Source: a virus. Taken from it: DNA of 39,783 nucleotides. The notes below the pieces were generated by a model. That model did no database searches. It was not told where the DNA came from and was given only the letters and a program-made list of their open reading frames with translations. This document shows positions 6,709 through 15,352 of the stretch, piece after piece. The stretch covers positions 1-39,783 of the IMG/VR virus record IMGVR_UViG_3300047673_000355; one strand, written 5' to 3'. The first letter of the stretch is position 1; each line of letters starts with the position of its first letter. The position numbers and the translations under genes were made by a program.

Positions 6709-8889
6709 GTGGCTGACACGTCGCTGGTGTTCAACCTGGTTGCCCGGGACCGGGCGTCCGAGACGGTCGGGAAGATGGGTGAGCGGTTCAACACTGCGGC
6801 GGCGACGATTGGCGCCGGGTTCGCCGCGACCCTCGGCGCGTCCCTCGTGGAGGCTCTCGACCTCCAGTCGGCCAACGCGAAGTTGACCGCCCAGCTCGGC
6901 CTCGGGCCAGCCGAGGCGCAGGCCGCCGGGGACGCCGCAGCGTCCGTGTACGCGCACGCCTGGGGCGAGTCCATCGACGATGTGAACCTCGCGGTGAAGG
7001 GCGTCTACCAGAACATCGGCGACACGAGCCAGGCCGAGGGCGGACTGGAGGGCGTCACGACGAAGGTGATGGCGCTGGCCGAGGCGTTCGACCAGGACCT
7101 CACGATCGCTACCGCAGCGGCCGGCCAGATGGTGCGGACCGGTCTCGCGGACAACGCCGACGAGGCTCTCGACATCATCGCCGTAGGGCTGGGCACGGCG
7201 GCCGACAAGAGTGGCGACCTCCTCGAATCCCTCAACGAGTACAGCGTCCAGTGGAAGCGCGTCGGCCTGGACGGCGAGACGTCCATCGGGCTGATCAACC
7301 AGGCCGTCAGCAAGGGCGCCCGCGACGCCGACCAAGTCAGCGACGCGATCGGCCAGTTCGGCGAGCGGGCCACCGCCGGCGGCGCGGCCGTCGACGCCGC
7401 GTACAAGTCCATCGGCCTGTCCTCGAAGAACGTGGCGAAGCTGATGGGGGCCGGCGGGGACCAGGCCGAGAAGGCGCTGAGCATGACCCTCGACGCGCTA
7501 CGCGGGACGGCCGACCAGCAGGTCCGCCTCAACGCAGCTGCCGCCCTGTTCGGCGACCCGGCGAACATCATGGGCGACGCCCTATACGCCATGGACCCGG
7601 CCACCGCCGCCGCGTCCGCCGGGATGAGCAAGGCCGAGGGTGCCGCCGACCGGCTGACCGAGACGATGGGCGGCACCGCGAAGAAGCAGCTGGAGGCGTT
7701 CAAGCGCAGCATCATGGTGGAGCTCGGCCAGGCCGCGGTCGTGGTGCTGAACTTCGCCTCGGAGCACAAGGCCACGTTGAAGCCGCTGATGCTCGGGTTC
7801 GCCGCGCTGGCTGCGGTCGTCGTCACCGTGAAGGCCGGGATGATCGCCTACTCGGCGATCTCCACCGTGGTGTCCGGGGCCCACGCCATCATCACCGCGT
7901 CGTGCTGGGGCGTCATCGGGAACTGGACCCGGATGATGGCGCTCGGCCTGATGACCTACGCCCGGATCGCGGGGGCCGCCGTCGTCTCGGCGGCCACCAC
8001 CGCTGGCGCGTGGGTCGGCTCCGCGCTGGTGTCCATCGGCACGTGGATCGCCGCCGTGGTCCGGGCCGGGATCACCGCAGCCGCCCAGTTCCTCCTGATG
8101 GCCGGTCGCGCTGTGGTCTGGGCGGCGGTCATGGCCGCACAGTGGCTGATCGCCATGGGCCCCATCGGCTGGATCATCGCGGCGGTCATCGGCCTCGCGC
8201 TCCTGATCTACGCCAACTGGGACCGCATCAAGGCGTGGACGATGGCCGCCTGGAACTGGGTGTGGTCCAAGCTCGTGTCCGTCGGCACGGCCATCCTGAA
8301 CTTCTTCATCAAGTGGTCGATCGTCGGGATCTTCCTGCGGCACTGGACCCGCATCAAGTCCGGGGCGGTGTCGATCGCGCTCGGGCTCGTGTCCTTCATG
8401 ATGGGCCTGCCCGGCCGGATCAACCGGGCGATCATGGGCCTCGGGACGCTGCTCTACTCCAAGGGCGCGTCCGTGGTCACCGGGCTCTGGCACGGCATCC
8501 AGTCCATGGGCCCCTGGCTGGCGGGCCAGCTCACCGGCTTCGCGAAGAGCATCATCCCCGGGCCGATCGCTAAGGCTCTCGGCATCCACTCGCCGTCGCG
8601 GGTGATGGCCGACGTCGTCGGCCGGTGGATTCCCCCGGGCATCGTCGACGGCATCGAGGACTCCGAAGGGGTGCTCAGCGCCAAGATGTCCACCCTCGTC
8701 GAACCGCCCTCCACCGCCAGCGTCATGGGCGTTGGGCGGTCCATGGGCGGGGGCGCCCCGATCATGACCGGCGGCGGGACCACCGTCGTGCGCATCGAGG
8801 TGTCCGGGCCCGAAGAGGTCAAGAAGCTGATCCGCTCCATCGTCCGCAAGGACGGGCGCGGTGACGTGCAGATCGCCTTCGGGCAGTAG
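6709..8889 (+). CDS. Tail tape measure protein
   Basis: This 726-aa protein sets tail length and is injected with DNA. The N-terminal part (1-330) is Ala/Gly-rich and helical. A strongly hydrophobic block of several membrane-like stretches covers about 355-500 (for example IAMGPIGWIIAAVIGLALLI). The C-terminus has the widespread tape-measure signature LGIHSPSRVMADVVGRWIPP. GTG 6709 follows GAGGTGG. By the usual rule of about 1.5 angstrom per residue the tail would be near 110 nm, a short to medium siphovirus tail. No lytic transglycosylase or peptidase motif was noticed. Confidence 0.9.
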   Translation: MADTSLVFNLVARDRASETVGKMGERFNTAAATIGAGFAATLGASLVEALDLQSANAKLTAQLGLGPAEAQAAGDAAASVYAHAWGESIDDVNLAVKGVYQNIGDTSQAEGGLEGVTTKVMALAEAFDQDLTIATAAAGQMVRTGLADNADEALDIIAVGLGTAADKSGDLLESLNEYSVQWKRVGLDGETSIGLINQAVSKGARDADQVSDAIGQFGERATAGGAAVDAAYKSIGLSSKNVAKLMGAGGDQAEKALSMTLDALRGTADQQVRLNAAAALFGDPANIMGDALYAMDPATAAASAGMSKAEGAADRLTETMGGTAKKQLEAFKRSIMVELGQAAVVVLNFASEHKATLKPLMLGFAALAAVVVTVKAGMIAYSAISTVVSGAHAIITASCWGVIGNWTRMMALGLMTYARIAGAAVVSAATTAGAWVGSALVSIGTWIAAVVRAGITAAAQFLLMAGRAVVWAAVMAAQWLIAMGPIGWIIAAVIGLALLIYANWDRIKAWTMAAWNWVWSKLVSVGTAILNFFIKWSIVGIFLRHWTRIKSGAVSIALGLVSFMMGLPGRINRAIMGLGTLLYSKGASVVTGLWHGIQSMGPWLAGQLTGFAKSIIPGPIAKALGIHSPSRVMADVVGRWIPPGIVDGIEDSEGVLSAKMSTLVEPPSTASVMGVGRSMGGGAPIMTGGGTTVVRIEVSGPEEVKKLIRSIVRKDGRGDVQIAFGQ

Positions 8890-8901
8890 GGAGACGACGT
8901 C

Positions 8902-11652
8902 ATGCCCTTCCCCCAGACACCGCTGGACGTGCGGACGGAGCTCCGGATCGGCACCACCTGGACGGACATCTCCGCCGACGTCTACACCCGGGCCCCGATC
9001 ACGATCACCCGCGGCGTGCCCGACGAGGGCACCACCGTGGACCCGTCGAAGTGCTCCCTCGTGCTGAACAACCGGGGCGGGAAGTACAGCCCGAAGAACC
9101 CGATGTCCCCGTACTACGGGCTCCTCGGCCGTAACACCCCGGTACGCGTCTCGGTCCCGCAGGCCGAGTCGTACCTGCCGCTCGACGGCACGAACTCCGC
9201 CTACGCATCGACCCCGGACGTCGCCGCCCTCGACCTGGCCGGCGACCTCGACGTCCGGGTGGAGCTCACCGCCGACTGGACCGCGATCCGCCCCCAGGTC
9301 ATCCTCAGCAAATGGGACCCCGCCGGTAACCAGCGGTCGTGGTCGCTCCTCCTCATCAACGGCCTGCTCCGGCTGACCTTTTCCGCGGACGGGGCGACCG
9401 GCACCTACGTGCAACTGGCGCTCCCCGCGCTCCCGCGTCGGGCCGCGCTCCGGGCCACTCTCGACGTCAACAACGGGGCCGGCGGATTCACCGTCGCCAT
9501 GTACTGGTCGACGTCCCTGACGGGCACCTGGACGTCGATGGGGTCCTACTCCGGCGGCACACCCATGACGCTGTTCAACAGTTCGGCGCCGCTCCGCACG
9601 ACCCTGCCCCCTTCTACGGAGATGCTCCCCATGGAGGGGCAGGTGCACCGCGCCGAGCTCAGGTCCGGAATTGCTGGCACCGTCGTCGCGTCCCCGGATT
9701 TCCGGGCGCTCACCCCGGGGACGACGTCGTTCGCGGACAGCGCCACCCGGGCCTGGACCCTCACGGGCACGGCGGCCAGCAACAGGAACTTCCGGTTCTT
9801 CGGGGAGATCAGCGCGTGGCCGGTCCGGTGGGACGTCAGCGGTAAGGACGTGTGGGTGTCGGTCGAGGCGGCCGGCATCCTGCGGCGCCTCGGCCAGGGC
9901 CGGAAGTCGCTCGCTTCGACGCTGCGGCGGAGCATCCCCCGGGCCGCGTCGCTGCTGGCGTACTGGCCGATGGAGGAAGGGGAGTTCGCGACGGCCGCGT
10001 CCAGCCCGGTCGTCGGCGTGACGCCGCTCCAGCTCACCCGGGCGACGTGGGCCAGCAACACCACCCTCGCCTCGTCGGACGCGCTGCCCGTACTGGCGTC
10101 GGCCGGCGGGGACCTGGCGCAGATGACCGGGGCCGTGCCCGCGCCGACCGGGTCGCCGACCGGGTGGCGGGTGCAGTGGCTGTACCGGTTGGACCAGCCG
10201 AACGCCACGATGTACACGTTCATGCGGATCGCGTGCTCCGGCGGCACGATCTCCGAGTGGTTCATCCAGGAGTCCGCCACCGGGTCCCGCGTCCTCGGCC
10301 GCGACGCCAACGGCACCGACGTCCTCACCTACAACATCGGCACCGGGACCGACCTCTACAACCAGTGGAATACCGTTTCCGTTCAGCTCCAGCAGAACGG
10401 CAGCAACGTCGACTTCGACATCTACTGGACCGACGTGGGCGGGGCGCCCGGCCACTACGGCGCCAGCTACGCCGGGACGATCGGCCGCGTCCGCACCGTG
10501 GGCAGCCCGGCCGGAGGCTACGCGGCTGCGCTCGACGGCATGGCCATCGGGCACGTCAGCGTATTCAGCGCGTCCACGACCACCGCGTTCAACGGGGCGC
10601 TCACCGCCTACGACGGGGAGTCCTCCATCTCCCGGATGGGGCGCCTCGCCCAGGAGGAACCGCTGCTGCCCCTGACGTGGACGGACGGCGACACCACCAC
10701 CACGTCCGAGGCCATGGGCCCGCAACGTCCCGCCGAACTCCTCGTCCTCCTGGAGGACTGCGCGGCCACGGACGGCGGCCTGCTGCTGGAGCGCCGCGAC
10801 CGGCTCGCGCTCCACTACCGGGACCGCACCTCGCTCTACAACCAGACGCCCGGCCTGGTCCTCAACTACGCCGGAGCCGGGGAGGTCGCCCCGCCGCTGG
10901 AGCCGGACGAGGACGACCAGAAGCTACGCAACGACGTCACCGTGACCCGCGACGGCGGCTCCTCCGGCCGGGTCGAGATCACGTCCGGGCCGCTGTCGAC
11001 CCTGCCCCCGGAGCAAGGAGGCGTGGGCACCTACGACGACGCGGTGACGCTGTCGCTGGGCAGCGACGAGCAGGCGCCGCAGATCGCCGGGTGGCTGGCC
11101 CACCTCGGCACGGCGGACGAGCCCCGTTACCCGTCCGTCCACGTGCAGCTGCACACGGCCACCGCGCTCATCCCGGCCGTCCTCGACCTGGAGCTCGGCG
11201 ACCTCCTGCGGATCGACAACCTCCCCGCGTGGCTTCCCCCGGAGCCCGCGCTCCTGATGGTCCGCGGCACGACCGAGGTGCTCGACCAGACCACATGGGA
11301 CGTCACCTACAACGGCGGCCCCGGGCGGGTGTGGTCCGTGGGCGTGTACGACGACGCGGTACGCGGCCGGTACGACACCGGCGGGTCGCAGCTCTCCGCG
11401 GCGGCCACCGCGACCGCGACGTCCCTGTCCGTGGCGTTCACGGACGGCACTCGGTGGGTCACCACGGCCAGCCACCCGACGTCCTTCCCGTTCGACGCGG
11501 TCGTCGGGGGCGAGCGGGTCACGGTCACCGGGATCACCGGCACGACCAGCCCGCAGACGTGGACGGTCACCCGCTCCGTCAACGGCGTCGTCAAGGCCCA
11601 ACCGGTCGGCACCGACGTCCGCCTCGCCGACCCCACCTACTACGCACTCTGA
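8902..11652 (+). CDS. Large minor tail protein with Dit/Tal-like hub and two LamG-like domains
   Basis: This 916-aa protein directly follows the tape measure, the position of distal tail and tail-tip hub proteins. The N-terminus (1-95: RTELRIGTTWTDISADV, SLVLNNRGGKYSPKNP) matches the hub-start pattern common in actinobacteriophage minor tail proteins. Two concanavalin/LamG-like beta regions follow, about 97-250 (SYLPLDGTNSAYASTPD) and about 350-560 (LLAYWPMEEGEFATAAS); such modules often bind glycans. The segment 570-830 (DGLLLERRDRL-type hub strands, YNQTPGLVLNYAG) resembles Tal/gp27. It may contact the host surface. Domain borders are by eye. Confidence 0.75.
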   Translation: MPFPQTPLDVRTELRIGTTWTDISADVYTRAPITITRGVPDEGTTVDPSKCSLVLNNRGGKYSPKNPMSPYYGLLGRNTPVRVSVPQAESYLPLDGTNSAYASTPDVAALDLAGDLDVRVELTADWTAIRPQVILSKWDPAGNQRSWSLLLINGLLRLTFSADGATGTYVQLALPALPRRAALRATLDVNNGAGGFTVAMYWSTSLTGTWTSMGSYSGGTPMTLFNSSAPLRTTLPPSTEMLPMEGQVHRAELRSGIAGTVVASPDFRALTPGTTSFADSATRAWTLTGTAASNRNFRFFGEISAWPVRWDVSGKDVWVSVEAAGILRRLGQGRKSLASTLRRSIPRAASLLAYWPMEEGEFATAASSPVVGVTPLQLTRATWASNTTLASSDALPVLASAGGDLAQMTGAVPAPTGSPTGWRVQWLYRLDQPNATMYTFMRIACSGGTISEWFIQESATGSRVLGRDANGTDVLTYNIGTGTDLYNQWNTVSVQLQQNGSNVDFDIYWTDVGGAPGHYGASYAGTIGRVRTVGSPAGGYAAALDGMAIGHVSVFSASTTTAFNGALTAYDGESSISRMGRLAQEEPLLPLTWTDGDTTTTSEAMGPQRPAELLVLLEDCAATDGGLLLERRDRLALHYRDRTSLYNQTPGLVLNYAGAGEVAPPLEPDEDDQKLRNDVTVTRDGGSSGRVEITSGPLSTLPPEQGGVGTYDDAVTLSLGSDEQAPQIAGWLAHLGTADEPRYPSVHVQLHTATALIPAVLDLELGDLLRIDNLPAWLPPEPALLMVRGTTEVLDQTTWDVTYNGGPGRVWSVGVYDDAVRGRYDTGGSQLSAAATATATSLSVAFTDGTRWVTTASHPTSFPFDAVVGGERVTVTGITGTTSPQTWTVTRSVNGVVKAQPVGTDVRLADPTYYAL

Positions 11653-11661
11653 GGAGGCGCC

Positions 11662-12165
11662 ATGCCGGACACCAGGTTCGCCGGAGAGCGGATCATCGCC
11701 AGCGTCGAGAACGCGAGGGCGCCCTTCACGCTGAACTTCACCGCGATCAACACCGACACCCCGTCCGGCGGCATCAACACCACGGAGACCGTCTGGGTGA
11801 CCACGCCGAGCCTGGTGTTCAAGGCCGGCCGCGCGTACCGGGTCACGGTGAAGGGCTTGATCCAGCTCACCGCGGCAACGACCGAGGCGCAGGTCCGGGT
11901 ACGCAAGGGCGCCCTCGGCGGGTCGATCCTCTACGACTCGTGGCGGATCGCGTCCCCGGGCCAGAGCAACTACGGCATGGAGCTGACCGGCATCTTCGCC
12001 AACTCGACCGCGTCCAACATCACCACGGCCGTCGTCGGGACGATCCAGCGCGCGTCCGGTGCGGGCAACGTCCTGATCGCGGCGTCCGTCACCAGCCCGG
12101 CCTACCTCCACTTCGAGGACATGGGCCCAGCCTCGGACTTCTCCGGCTCCATCGCCCTGACCTGA
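11662..12165 (+). CDS. Beta-rich minor tail protein, possible receptor-binding subunit
   Basis: This 167-aa protein starts at ATG behind GAGGAGG, 9 bp after the large tail gene. It is Thr/Ala/Val-rich with repeating strands (FTLNFTAINTDTPSGG, YRVTVKGLIQLTAATTEAQV, YLHFEDMGPASDFSGS), typical of small jelly-roll-like proteins encoded next to tail-tip genes in many Streptomyces phages. A receptor-binding or tail-tip role is likely by position but not proven. It has no signal peptide, Cys or enzymatic motif. Confidence 0.55.
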   Translation: MPDTRFAGERIIASVENARAPFTLNFTAINTDTPSGGINTTETVWVTTPSLVFKAGRAYRVTVKGLIQLTAATTEAQVRVRKGALGGSILYDSWRIASPGQSNYGMELTGIFANSTASNITTAVVGTIQRASGAGNVLIAASVTSPAYLHFEDMGPASDFSGSIALT

Positions 12166-12195
12166 CCCACTCCGCCCCGTGTGCCGCCTGGCCCG

Positions 12196-12211
12196 GGGCA
12201 TCTTCATGCCC
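12196..12211 (+). terminator. Short hairpin before the 92-aa tail gene
   Basis: GGGCAT (12196-12201), loop CTTC, ATGCCC (12206-12211). It lies immediately upstream of the AGGAGGG ribosome site of the next gene, so it could affect translation or act as a weak terminator. Confidence 0.4.
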
Positions 12212-12221
12212 AGGAGGGCCC

Positions 12222-12500
12222 ATGCCGATACCCCCGCCCGAGTACGCGTCGACCAACGACGTCCTGCGCCTCCAGGTCTCCAGCCTCGACGCGGACATAC
12301 AGGTCGGCTACACCGTCCGCCCCGACCAGATCGAGGCGTGGACCGACGAGGAGCTGCGCTCCAAGGTCGCCGTCCTGAAGGACGCCGTGCGCGCCCTGCT
12401 CCCGGCCGGCGTCGACCTCCAGACCAACATCGCCTGGACCCGGGACGGGCGATCGTCCGTTCTCCACGAGGTCGAGACCGTGAAGGCGGTGACCGGCTGA
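12222..12500 (+). CDS. Hypothetical protein upstream of endolysin
   Basis: This 92-aa protein starts at ATG 12222 with AGGAGGG upstream. It contains a Pro-rich start (MPIPPPEYASTNDVLRLQ) and an acidic helical middle (DQIEAWTDEELRSKVAVLKD). There is no membrane segment. Its TGA overlaps the endolysin ATG (TGATG), coupling it to lysis gene translation. I do not recognise the family; it could be a small tail-fibre assembly protein or a lysis-associated protein. Confidence 0.65.
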   Translation: MPIPPPEYASTNDVLRLQVSSLDADIQVGYTVRPDQIEAWTDEELRSKVAVLKDAVRALLPAGVDLQTNIAWTRDGRSSVLHEVETVKAVTG

Positions 12501-13375
12501 TGGCCACGACCGGCCCGCAGAAGTACCCCGGTGCCAGCACGGCGCACTGGTACCAGTCAGCGCTCGGCGGCGACCCGATGGAGTCGAACGTCGTCGTCTG
12601 GCACACCACCGAGGGCACCTCCCTGCCGTCGTACAGCGGGGGCAGCGAGGCACCCACCCTCACGGCCTTGCCGAATTTCAAGGCCCAACGGCTCGACTGG
12701 TTCCAGCACTTCGACTTCGACGTGTCTGCCCGCGCCCTGGTCCACGCGGGGGCAGTCGCGACGAACACCCTGAACGTGGCCCAAGTCGAGCTGGTCGCGA
12801 CCTGCGACCCGGCCACGCACGCGAAGTGGACGAAGGCCGGCACCGCGCACCTCTACTCGCCGGAGCTGCCCGACTGGGTGATCCGCGACCTGGGTGCCTT
12901 CGCGAAGTGGGCGCACGACCAGCACGGAGTACCGCTCACCAGCGGCGTCGCCTTCAAGGCGTACCCGGCGAGCTACGGCGCCACCAACGGTGTCCGCATG
13001 AGCACCGCCCAGTGGACCGCGTTCAAGGGGCACTGCGGGCACCAGCACGTCCCGAGCGGGAACCTGCACGGCGACCCGGGGGCGTTCCCCATGGCCGCCA
13101 TTCTCGCCGCCGCCACCGGCACCACCCCGAGTCCCGAGGAGGACGATCACGTGTCCCTGACCGATGCCGACGTGAAGAGGGTCGCCGCCGCGGTGGTTGA
13201 GCAGCTGCTCACCGCCGACCGGTTCGACGCCCCGGCGGACGCCGCCGACTACAGCGCCGACAAGACGAACGCCAAGCACTACTGGTCCGGGCGGTCGGTG
13301 TTCTCCGACCTCGTCACCCGGGTCCGCCGCATCGACCGCACCCTGACCACGCTCGCCAAGAAGCTGGAGTCCTGA
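12500..13375 (+). CDS. Endolysin, N-acetylmuramoyl-L-alanine amidase (PGRP/Amidase_2 type)
   Basis: This 291-aa protein degrades peptidoglycan for host lysis. The catalytic domain covers about residues 5-200. A probable first zinc ligand is His35 in VVVWHTTEG. The second cluster is GHCGHQHVPSGNLHGDPGAF (His178, His181, His183, His190, Asp192), which is the H-x-D/H-containing loop typical of actinobacteriophage amidases. The C-terminal part (205-291) is a helical acidic stretch ending in VRRIDRTLTTLAKKLES, likely a cell-wall anchoring or oligomerisation segment and not a known CBD. It has no signal peptide, so it needs a holin. Confidence 0.88.
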   Translation: MATTGPQKYPGASTAHWYQSALGGDPMESNVVVWHTTEGTSLPSYSGGSEAPTLTALPNFKAQRLDWFQHFDFDVSARALVHAGAVATNTLNVAQVELVATCDPATHAKWTKAGTAHLYSPELPDWVIRDLGAFAKWAHDQHGVPLTSGVAFKAYPASYGATNGVRMSTAQWTAFKGHCGHQHVPSGNLHGDPGAFPMAAILAAATGTTPSPEEDDHVSLTDADVKRVAAAVVEQLLTADRFDAPADAADYSADKTNAKHYWSGRSVFSDLVTRVRRIDRTLTTLAKKLES

Positions 13376-13377
13376 CC

Positions 13378-13602
13378 ATGGCCGCCGAGCGCCATCCCGC
13401 GACCGAACGCCTCCTCCGCTACTTCGACACGGCCCACCTGCCCGAGCACCTTCAGGCGGTGAGCGCGCCGTGCGGCGACCTCGCCCGCCAGCTCGTCAAC
13501 GCGCTGCCGGACGGGCCCGAGCTGTCCGCCGGGCTCCGCAAGCTCCTCGAGGCGAAGGACTGCTTCGTCCGCGCCGCCGTCGACGCCGCCCGGGAGGAGT
13601 AG
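13378..13602 (+). CDS. Acb2/Tad1-hairpin-like small protein (candidate anti-defence)
   Basis: This 74-aa protein begins HPATERLLRYFDTAHLPEHL after MAAER, then has two long helices: QAVSAPCGDLARQLVNALPD and SAGLRKLLEAKDCFVRAAVD. The helix, PdgpE turn, then LxKLLEAkd helix pattern recalls the small helical-hairpin family that includes the cyclic-oligonucleotide sponges Acb2 and Tad1, relatives of which are widespread in actinobacteriophages. If correct it could sequester CBASS or Thoeris signals. The resemblance is by eye. It sits in the lysis block with RBS GGAG, 2 bp after the endolysin stop. Confidence 0.5.
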   Translation: MAAERHPATERLLRYFDTAHLPEHLQAVSAPCGDLARQLVNALPDGPELSAGLRKLLEAKDCFVRAAVDAAREE

Positions 13603-13604
13603 CC

Positions 13605-13760
13605 GTGTCCGTCGACCCGGCCACCGAGCCGCAGATGGCCCACCGCCTCTTCGACCCACAGGCGCAGACCCTGATCTACGAGTACCTCGCGGCACGCGCC
13701 GCCGCCCGCCCACCCGTCCCGGAGACCTTCCGGGGACCGAACTGGAAGGACAACAGCTGA
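13605..13760 (+). CDS. Small hypothetical protein in lysis block
   Basis: This 51-aa protein starts at GTG 13605, 2 bp after the previous stop and behind GGAGGAG. Its sequence is VSVDPATEPQMAHRLFDPQA... ending in ETFRGPNWKDNS. It has one amphipathic helix and no membrane segment. Its TGA shares a base with the following ATG. Function unknown; supported by the ribosome site and tight coupling. Confidence 0.6.
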   Translation: MSVDPATEPQMAHRLFDPQAQTLIYEYLAARAAARPPVPETFRGPNWKDNS

Positions 13761-14023
13761 TGTCCGAGACTCGATTCCCCCTGCCCAGCACCGAGACCGT
13801 CCTGAAGGACGCCGGGACCTACGCCCGCGACCTCGGCGAGCGGGTCGTGTCGACCGGGCTGGAGGCGTTCGTCGGCGCCCTCGTCGTCACCGCGCCGTTC
13901 GACCTGACCATGTGGCAGAACGCTGCAACCGCCGGTGCCGCCGCAGGGTTCGCGGTGCTGAAGGGCGTGGCCGCCCGGCTCCGCGACGTGCGCAACAGCG
14001 CCAGCCTCGCCCGGGGCGTGTAG
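13760..14023 (+). CDS. Putative holin
   Basis: This 87-aa protein has a polar N-terminus and two hydrophobic stretches, about residues 33-50 (TGLEAFVGALVVTAPFDL) and 53-70 (NAATAGAAAGFAVLKGVA), followed by a basic tail (ARLRDVRNS). The pattern is typical of the small two-segment holins that lie beside endolysins in Streptomyces phages. GGAAGGA precedes ATG. It would form lesions that release the amidase. It overlaps the next gene by one base. Confidence 0.75.
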   Translation: MSETRFPLPSTETVLKDAGTYARDLGERVVSTGLEAFVGALVVTAPFDLTMWQNAATAGAAAGFAVLKGVAARLRDVRNSASLARGV

Positions 14024-14457
14024 TGCGGGCCGCCTTGTGGCGGCACCTCGGGTGGCGTGGCCTCGCCCTGGCCGGGACCGGCGCCGCCTGGGTCGTCGTC
14101 GGTCTCGGCCTGCTCCTCACCGACCGGCCCGCCGTGCGCGCGGGCGCCGGACCGCTCATCGACCTCATGTGCATCCAGGGCTGGGGCGGAGTGTGGATCA
14201 CCTGCGGACTTCTCGGCCTGGCCGCTGGGCTCCGGCGTCCCGGCCGCGACGTCTGGGGGTTCGGCGCGGTCGCCGGGCCGCCCGCGTGGTGGGCGCTGGC
14301 CTACCTTGCGGCGGCCGTCAGCGGCCGGTACCCGCCCGGGTGGGCCACCGTTCCCGTCTACGCGGTCATCCTGCTGCTGCTGGTCATCGTCGCCGCACTC
14401 ACGGGGAGGGATCGGCGTATCTGCACGTGCGAGAGAGGGGGGCACCGTGGGCAGTGA
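14023..14457 (+). CDS. Membrane protein with four predicted TM helices (lysis-associated)
   Basis: This 144-aa protein starts at GTG 14023, sharing its first G with the holin stop. It has four hydrophobic segments at about 14-32, 45-70, 81-99 and 107-126, followed by a basic, Cys-containing C-terminus (RRICTCERGG). In actinobacteriophages, holin-like proteins with several TM segments are commonly encoded here. It may modulate lysis timing or be a second holin. No family is recognised. Confidence 0.65.
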   Translation: MRAALWRHLGWRGLALAGTGAAWVVVGLGLLLTDRPAVRAGAGPLIDLMCIQGWGGVWITCGLLGLAAGLRRPGRDVWGFGAVAGPPAWWALAYLAAAVSGRYPPGWATVPVYAVILLLLVIVAALTGRDRRICTCERGGHRGQ

Positions 14458-14809
14458 AGGCACCGTGCTCGGCGTCATCGCCTCGGTGATTGGCGGTCTG
14501 GCCATGGTCCTCGTGGCGCGGGTGTCCACGCCACGGTCGGCGCCCGCGACTGAGCGGGTCCCGCTCGACCCGGCGGACGCCGACGAGCTGCGAGTCAGCC
14601 CGGAGATCTGGCGCCGCTTCGAGGTGCTGGAGGCCAAGGTCGACCACCTCACGAACGTGGTCGAGACGAAGAAGATCGAGGTCACCACGCTGGAGAAGCT
14701 CCTCCGCCAGTCGATGCGGATCATCCGCCGGGCCAACAGGCGCCTGGCTGCACGGCAGGAAATCCCCGAGGAGATCCCCCGGGAGCTCATCCCGTACAGC
14801 ATCGAGTAG
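14447..14809 (+). CDS. One-TM membrane protein with coiled coil, end of late operon
   Basis: This 120-aa protein starts at GTG 14447 behind GAGAGGGGG, overlapping the previous gene by 11 bp. An N-terminal membrane segment (TVLGVIASVIGGLAMVLVAR, about residues 6-25) is followed by a likely coiled coil (WRRFEVLEAKVDHLTNVVET to RIIRRANRRL, about 50-105) and an acidic tail. This layout fits the one-TM lysis proteins often found last in actinobacteriophage lysis cassettes, with possible spanin-like or holin-regulating roles. A terminator follows. Confidence 0.65.
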   Translation: MGSEGTVLGVIASVIGGLAMVLVARVSTPRSAPATERVPLDPADADELRVSPEIWRRFEVLEAKVDHLTNVVETKKIEVTTLEKLLRQSMRIIRRANRRLAARQEIPEEIPRELIPYSIE

Positions 14810-14810
14810 T

Positions 14811-14846
14811 CCCCGCCCCCGTCCTGGCCTCGCGCCGGGGTGGGGG
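14811..14846 (+). terminator. Terminator at end of late operon
   Basis: CCCCGCCCC (from 14811) pairs with GGGGTGGGG (14837-14845) using one G-U pair, around a G+C-rich loop. It lies directly after the last late gene, in a convergent gap facing the minus-strand gene that ends at 14983. Confidence 0.6.
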
Positions 14847-14948
14847 CGCTTCGTCGTGTCTGACCTCGCGGTTCTGTCCTATAAAAATGCGCGTTAAGTA
14901 ACCGTGACTCGCTCCGCTCGGACAGCGCGCCCTGCCGCTGGCGGCCAA

Positions 14949-14971
14949 CTGCGGGTCTCGAAAACCCGCAG
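14949..14971. terminator. 8-bp hairpin in convergent gap
   Basis: CTGCGGGT (14949-14956) pairs with ACCCGCAG (14964-14971) around a 7-base loop. It lies just past the stop of the minus-strand gene ending at 14983, so it probably ends leftward transcription. The neighbouring stretch 14878-14900 is unusually A+T rich for this genome. Confidence 0.55.
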
Positions 14972-14982
14972 CAACCAGGGGG

Positions 14983-15318
14983 TCAGTCCCGTCGGAGGAG
15001 TACCCGCTCCGGCCGGCAGACGTCGCACGGGGGAGTCCCAGCCGCGAGGTGCGCGGCGGCATCCTCCCGGGTGAGCGGGCGGAGGTCGCCGCCGTCGGCC
15101 CAGCAGTCACCGCGGTGGATCGCCTCGTCCGGGCCGAGCCCGATCCGGGCAACGCCGAACGCCGGGGTGGGCGCGCGCGGCGGCGGCTCCGGGGCCGGGT
15201 CTGACGCCGGGCGCGGCTTCGTCGCGGCCGCGATGGCCCGGTCGACCTCGGCGAGCTGGAGCGCGAGGTACGTACGGAGGACTCGGAGCCGGTCGACGTC
15301 GGGCGGCAGGTCGGACAT
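14983..15318 (-). CDS. DUF6233-type protein
   Basis: This 111-aa minus-strand protein begins MSDLPPDVDRLRVLRTYLAL, continues as a helix (QLAEVDRAIAAATK), and ends with a W-x-G..L.PLT..DA..HL..G..PCDVCRPE pattern. That layout, with a single His/Cys-containing C-terminal motif (IHRGDCW and CDVC), matches the DUF6233 family, which is abundant in Streptomyces genomes and of unknown role. Its presence suggests gene exchange with the host. It reads away from the XRE regulator, behind the 90-aa gene, and could share transcription with it. Confidence 0.7.
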   Translation of the reverse strand: MSDLPPDVDRLRVLRTYLALQLAEVDRAIAAATKPRPASDPAPEPPPRAPTPAFGVARIGLGPDEAIHRGDCWADGGDLRPLTREDAAAHLAAGTPPCDVCRPERVLLRRD

Positions 15319-15352
15319 GTGTTCGAGTCTACGACTGTGGGCGGCGCCCGGG

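Noticed and set aside
7582-10815. Very long open frame on the minus strand (over 1,000 codons) opposite the tail genes
   Set aside because: It lies exactly antisense to the tape measure and large minor tail genes. High third-position G+C keeps opposite frames open; the peptide is low-complexity Arg/Gly/Pro/Val sequence with no ribosome site or motif.
14878-14900. A+T-rich patch in the convergent gap as a promoter
   Set aside because: It lies at the 3' ends of both flanking genes with no gene downstream to serve, so terminator context is more likely.
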